64,000 nt of DNA. Origin: Silurus meridionalis (lineage: Eukaryota; Chordata; Actinopteri; Siluriformes; Siluridae). The stretch's first letter is position 1. Every line of letters starts with the position of its first letter. The stretch covers positions 10,814,889-10,878,888 of the forward strand of contig NC_060896.1 in NCBI RefSeq assembly GCF_014805685.1, in the 5' to 3' direction. The position numbers and the translations under genes were made by a program. This document shows, piece after piece, positions 58,785 through 64,000 of this stretch. The notes under the pieces are model-generated. The model was given only the letters and a program-made list of their open reading frames with translations. It made no database searches and had not been told where the DNA came from.

Positions 58785-59660
58785 TCCACGATCCAGTTGC
58801 AGAGGGCAAGACAAGTTGGTCGTTCCAAATCTGTGATTTCAAGAATATTGAATCTTTACAACATCACAAACTCATTGAAGTCCGCCAAGAAGGCTGGTTG
58901 TCCACGGAAGACAAATACAAGAGAGGACAGGATACTGCGGAGGATCTCAATGGGCAATCGTTTCCACACTGCAGCTGGAATTGCTCACCAGTTCAGCGCT
59001 GAACAGGGTAAGGATCTGTCTCGTCATACAGTGTCTCGACGTTTAAGGGCATTTGGACTGAAAGCCCACTCTGCAGAGACCAAACCTCTCATTAGCAAAA
59101 AAAGAATCAAAAGGCTAAACTAAGCATGTTGTGTGGACAGAGGAGAACTGGTCCAAAGTTCACTTCAGTGATGAAAGTAAGTTTTATTTATTTGGGTCCG
59201 ATAGGAAACATTATGTTCCTGCGTTCATCACCCAATCAGCCCGCAGTGTTCATGCAGGACAACGCTCCATGTCATACAGCAAAACGGGTAAAGCAGTTCC
59301 TCGAAACTGAAAACATTGAAATAATGACATGGCCTGCCCAGAGTCCTGATCTCAACCCAATAGAGAACCTCTGGAAAATCCTTGGCGACAAAGTTATGGC
59401 CAAGAAACCCACTACAGTCACCGAACTGTGGAGGAGACTGGAAGAAGAGTGGACCAAAATCACACCAGAGCAGTGTGAGAGACCAGTGCTGTCCTGTGGC
59501 CGCAGATGTGCTGAAGTCATTCAGAGCAGAGGCCTTCTACACTTCCTACTAATTGCTGACTGTTGTAACCTTCAGAAAAAATTGTTGTAATCTTTTTCCA
59601 TGCTACAGTCATTGTTCTCTAATTTTGATCAGTGTGTTTTCTGCAAAATAATGTTTTTTT
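58785..59660 (+). mobile_element. Tc1-like transposon, broken transposase
   Basis: Frame 1 (58797-59123) gives the DNA-binding half ([26 protein letters not shown]). The catalytic HFSDESKFYLFG lies in a different frame near 59159-59200. Frame 3 (to 59590) gives QDNAPCHTAKRV and SPDLNPIENLWKILGD, so all three DDE residues exist but in separate frames, with a deletion between the first and second Asp. The left end joins unrelated sequence at about 58790, so it is 5'-truncated. Confidence 0.85.
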
Positions 59661-59799
59661 TAAAAATGCCTTAGTTATTTTGTGGAAAAGTTGTTCTGGT
59701 AGCATGGTATAGACAGGACAAAAACTCCTTCAACTGTTGAGCAGTGAAGATGACATTATTTCAGAATTGTTCAATTGTTTATAACTTGTTCTCTAATTT

Positions 59800-61158
59800 T
59801 GATCGCCACTTTATTAGGTACACCTGTCAAACTGCTTGTCAACGCAAATTTCTAATCAGCCAATCACATGGCAGCAACTCAATGCAACTCAATGCACCCT
59901 CACTAACAACTGACCATAATTATATTCCCTGCTCACACCTATGAGTACTGCACAAAACTCTCACTCATCACAGTATCTGTATATGTTGCACACACTATTG
60001 CTTCTATATACTGTACAAAGTTTTATAGTAAACTCTCTCATCATACCTGGCACACAATACTGTCATTTGCACTACCATGCACTCCCACACTTTATGTACA
60101 TTACTGGTCTGTATCCCTATTTATTACCCACACTGTCTATACTGTCTCATATTGTCTGTATTGTCTGTTTTGTCTTGTATAGGTTTTTATTTATGTCTGT
60201 ACTTTTGAGAGTAACAAACAGCTGGAACCAAATTCCTTGTGTGTGTCAACACACTTGGTCAATAAACCTGATTCTGATTCTGATTCTGATTCTGATTTAG
60301 GCATGTAGACATGGTCAAGACGATCTGCTGCAGTTTAAACCGAGCGTCAGAATGGGGAAGAAAGGTGATTTAAGTGACTTTGAACGTGGCATGGTTGTTG
60401 GTGCCAGACAGGCTGGTCTGAGTATTTCAGAAACTGCTGATCTACTGGGATTTTCATGCACAACCATCTCTAGGGTTTACAGAGAATGGTCCGAAAAAGA
60501 GAAAATATCCAGTGAGCGGCAGTTCTGTGGGCGCAAATGCCTTGTTGATGCTAGAGGTCAGAGGAGAATGGCCAGACTGGTTCGAGCTGGTAGAAAGGCA
60601 ACAGTAACTCAAATAACCACTCGTTCAACCAAGGTATGCAGAAGAGCATCTCTGAAAGCACAACACGTTGGACCTTGAGGCGGATGGGCTACAGCAGCAG
60701 AAGACCACACCGGGTGCCACTCCTGACAGCTAAGAACAGGAAACTGAGGCTACAATTTGCACAGGCTCACCAAAATTGGCAATAGATAATTGGAAAAACG
60801 TTGCCTGGTCTGATGAGTCTCAATTTCTGCTGCGACATTTGGATGGTAGGGTCAGAATTTGGCGTCAACAACATGAAAGCATGGATCCATCCTGCCTTGT
60901 ATCAACGGTTCAGGCTGTTGGTGGTGGTGTAATGGTGTGGGGGATATTTTCTTGGCACACTTTGGGCCCATTAGTACCAACTGAGCATCGTGTCAACGCC
61001 ACAGCCTACCTTTGTTGCTGACCATGTCCATCCCTTTATGACCACAGTGTATCCATCTTCTGATGGGTACATTCAGCAGGATAACGCACCATGTCATAAA
61101 GCGCGAATCATCATGGTTTCTCGAACATGACTGAGTTCACTGTACTCAAATTTATTTA
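59800..61158 (+). mobile_element. Tc1-like transposon interrupted by an L2 tail
   Basis: Starts about 'cgccactttattaggtacacctg' and runs through GCCAATCACATGGCAGCAAC. It is interrupted at 59897-60296 and resumes with TTTAGGCATGTAGACATGG. The transposase 5' part (60352-60678) reads KKGDLSDFERGMVVGARQ, a helix-turn-helix DNA-binding region. The later part (60776-61021) reads NVAWSDESQFLLRH and VMVWGIFSW, and a QQDNAPCHKA-type remnant follows. Frameshifted and 3'-truncated, hence inactive. Confidence 0.85.
59897..60296 (+). mobile_element. L2-like LINE 3' UTR nested in Tc1-like element
   Basis: CACTGTCTATACTGTCTCAT, CAGCTGGAACCAAATTCCTT, GGTCAATAAACCTGATTCTG and a (TGATTC)n tail are the usual 3' end of fish L2 elements. 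It splits a Tc1 element at the word ATGCA|TTTAGGC. Confidence 0.75.
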
Positions 61159-61224
61159 ATAGGAACACAGTGACCTTTTCAACATAATTTTACCAATCGT
61201 TTGAATTGAAATCAAATACGCGGA

Positions 61225-61310
61225 TCAGGAATCAGGAAGGATGATCCGCTGTGGCGAACCCTAATGGGAGAAGCCCGAAAGAAGAAGAAAAAGAAGAAGA
61301 AGAAAGGGAA
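61225..61310 (+). mobile_element. RTE-type LINE 3' end
   Basis: GATCCGCTGTGGCGAACCCTAATGGGAGAAGCC followed by GAA/AAG repeats (core word CTGTGGCGAACCCTAATGGG) matches the end of the LINE at 23265-24612, with only a few differences. Confidence 0.8.
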
Positions 61311-61379
61311 ATTGCTCCACTGATTCTGATTTTCTTCTTAGGATATACCAATAAATCTGCATTATTATCTATATCTAAT

Positions 61380-61540
61380 TGGTACAGTGGCAAAACAGGT
61401 AGCACTGCCCTCTTACAGCTTCAGGGTTTTCAGGTTGATCCAGTTGTGCCCATGTGCAGATGGGTTTCCTCTGGGTTCTTCGGTTTCCTCCTACCTCCAA
61501 AAAACAACCATGCTGGTAGGGTTATTGTCTAAATTTCCTT
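61380..61540 (+). mobile_element. Retroposon fragment
   Basis: GGTAGCACTGCCCTCTTACAG, GCAGATGGGTTTCCTCTGGG, TTCTTCGGTTTCCTCCTACC and CATGCTGGTAGG follow a common fish repeat with a tRNA-like start. Related scraps occur at 15050 and 50425. Confidence 0.65.
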
Positions 61541-63193
61541 AAAGTATATTATATACATAATATATACACATATTCCTGCTGCTAAAAATAAAATTATAAA
61601 TGTAAATATATTAGTATAAAGATTATATATTAAAGAAATCTCTCAGCACCTAACCAGAAGAAGATTTTTCCCAACTCTTTCATAACCGTTACTAACCCTG
61701 GACATATGTTCCCAGTTTCCAAGAATCTGCAGAGCCATGAGCAACATTCTCATGAACTTACTAAACTATTAGGATTGTGAGGAATGAATACTTGCCAAAG
61801 GTGAAGGGGCATAAAATGTCCCAGTTGCTATAACCTAAACACATCTCAATCTTAAGATTGATAATGACCTTTAAAGTAGGACTGTTAAAAAGATAGAACA
61901 CTCACTGAGTATAAAATATCTAAAATATGTTTACACAATCACCCACTATGAGAGGAAAAGGCAATGCAATGTTGAATCCTATTTCTTTATTTAATTCACA
62001 TTATATATTCAAGCACAGAGTAACGCTTATGTGTAAAATGAACACTTACATTAATAAAATCTAAACAAAACAAAAAAACAACAAAAAAAAACAAACAAAG
62101 AAAGAAAGAAAGAAAGAAAGAAAAAAAGGGAAAAGAAAACATCACTTATTACAGAAAAGACCTTTTTGCATTCTTTGGTTGTAGGTAAATACAGATTTTA
62201 CACATATCTTAGAGAAAATACTGTCTCTGCTCATTTATACTTTATCAAACTATAAAAATGTAATGCAGTATCAACCTGGGAAAATGCTTCTTTTTATGAA
62301 ATGGACAAGACAAAATTTGAAAGCCACTGTAGGATAAATAAAACACATAGTCGAACGTATCCCGTATAAACAATGTTTATTGCATGGCTAGAGAAGTGAA
62401 ATGGGCTTTTTTAATATTATAATCTAACCTACACAGCCATTTCACTTAATAATATTAAACCGTTTTGCTTAGGAATGTTTGCTACCAGTATTCAGATTTT
62501 CACATGAATACCTCCGTAGCTGTGTTTTTGGTGCACAGTAAACACATTAGCTTGTGGCTGAAGACTCAGGGCTTCTACGCATTGCAGGTGGAAAAGAGAG
62601 AGACTGATGAGTAAAGCTGTATGAGAGGGCAGCATGGCTCAGCCTGGACTCCAAAAGAAATCCCTCAAACAAAACCAAATCGATAGATAAAGCATTTCAA
62701 TCAAGCCAATCTAGTCTCAAAAATTTCTGCTGTAGTACACTGAGGGATACCCAAATGATGTTCTTAATTTAACTTATGGCTCATGGTTCAAAGATATTCT
62801 CATTCCCTAATTTAAGGTAAAAGACACAAAACCCGGTGCAATGTGGCTTAGTGAAACATGACAAATTTACAGTGGTCCCTCACTAAACACCCAAGTCTCC
62901 AAACGTTCACAACTAATACTTCAGGAATTAAAATATGTTGCCCTTACTCGGATCAAAACATTCATACCTTGTCATGGTCCAGAATATACCATTTAGGACA
63001 CAAAAACACCTTCTTCTTAGAAGCAGATGGAAGCTCTGAGTACACTGAAGTCGCTCATTCATAGAACAGATCTGGTGTATAAATCTGATCTCAACAAATC
63101 ATTCTGCAGAATATCAAACCAACAGTCATCCCACTGAAGAGTCTATATAATAAAGTCACTGATGACAGCATCTCCCCCAGCATTTCAGACGTC
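61541..63193 (-). other. Non-coding DNA, probably partly tmem263 3' UTR
   Basis: Lies behind the tmem263 stop on the minus strand. Contains an A-rich/(GAAA)n tract at about 62065-62130 and a pogo-like terminal sequence ACAGTGGTCCCTCACTAAAC at about 62871. The transcript end is not fixed. Confidence 0.4.

Positions 63194-64000
<807 letters not shown>

Overview
This is vertebrate nuclear DNA, almost certainly from a ray-finned (teleost) fish. The genes have introns with GT-AG junctions and poly(A) signals. The background is AT-rich, with many microsatellites and fish-type transposons: Tc1-like, pogo-like and hAT-like DNA elements, RTE and L2 LINEs, tRNA-derived SINEs and a Ty3/Gypsy remnant. 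A catfish or another ostariophysan would fit, but nothing here fixes the species. There are no bacterial operons, CRISPR arrays or genuine tRNA/rRNA genes.

Layout: (1) 1-19.07 kb holds the first coding exon of abtb3 (btbd11) on the minus strand at 18200-19070, inside a CpG island. The sequence to its left is most simply its large first intron and holds only repeats and a few candidate regulatory stretches. (2) 19.07-25.0 kb is an intergenic stretch with microsatellites, a MITE, an RTE-type LINE and an L2 tail. (3) 25.0-32.7 kb holds a complete 12-coding-exon cry1 on the plus strand, with a TATA/GC-box/CACGTG promoter. (4) 34.0-41.2 kb holds a complete six-exon dihydrofolate reductase paralogue on the plus strand, with Tc1 copies and long AT repeats in its introns. 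(5) 44.5-45.7 kb holds mterf2 on the minus strand, its CDS in a single exon. (6) 48.0-49.6 kb holds an unrecognised single-exon gene on the plus strand for a cell-surface protein with four Ig-like domains. (7) 49.6-63.2 kb is gene-poor, with nested transposons. (8) 63.2-63.5 kb holds the last coding exon of tmem263 on the minus strand.

ABTB3/BTBD11, CRY1, MTERF2 and TMEM263 are also neighbours on human 12q23.3, so this is a conserved block. The DHFR-like gene and the Ig-receptor gene are the parts I do not expect from the human arrangement. The DHFR-like protein keeps the pterin and NADPH residues but has replaced the three side chains that hold the glutamate tail of folate (human Gln35, Asn64, Arg70). 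The Ig receptor has no introns in its coding region, a strongly acidic stalk, an uncharged membrane segment and a tyrosine-free tail. These two are the best candidates for undescribed biology. Apart from the clock-type control elements around cry1, the genes do not form an evident pathway.
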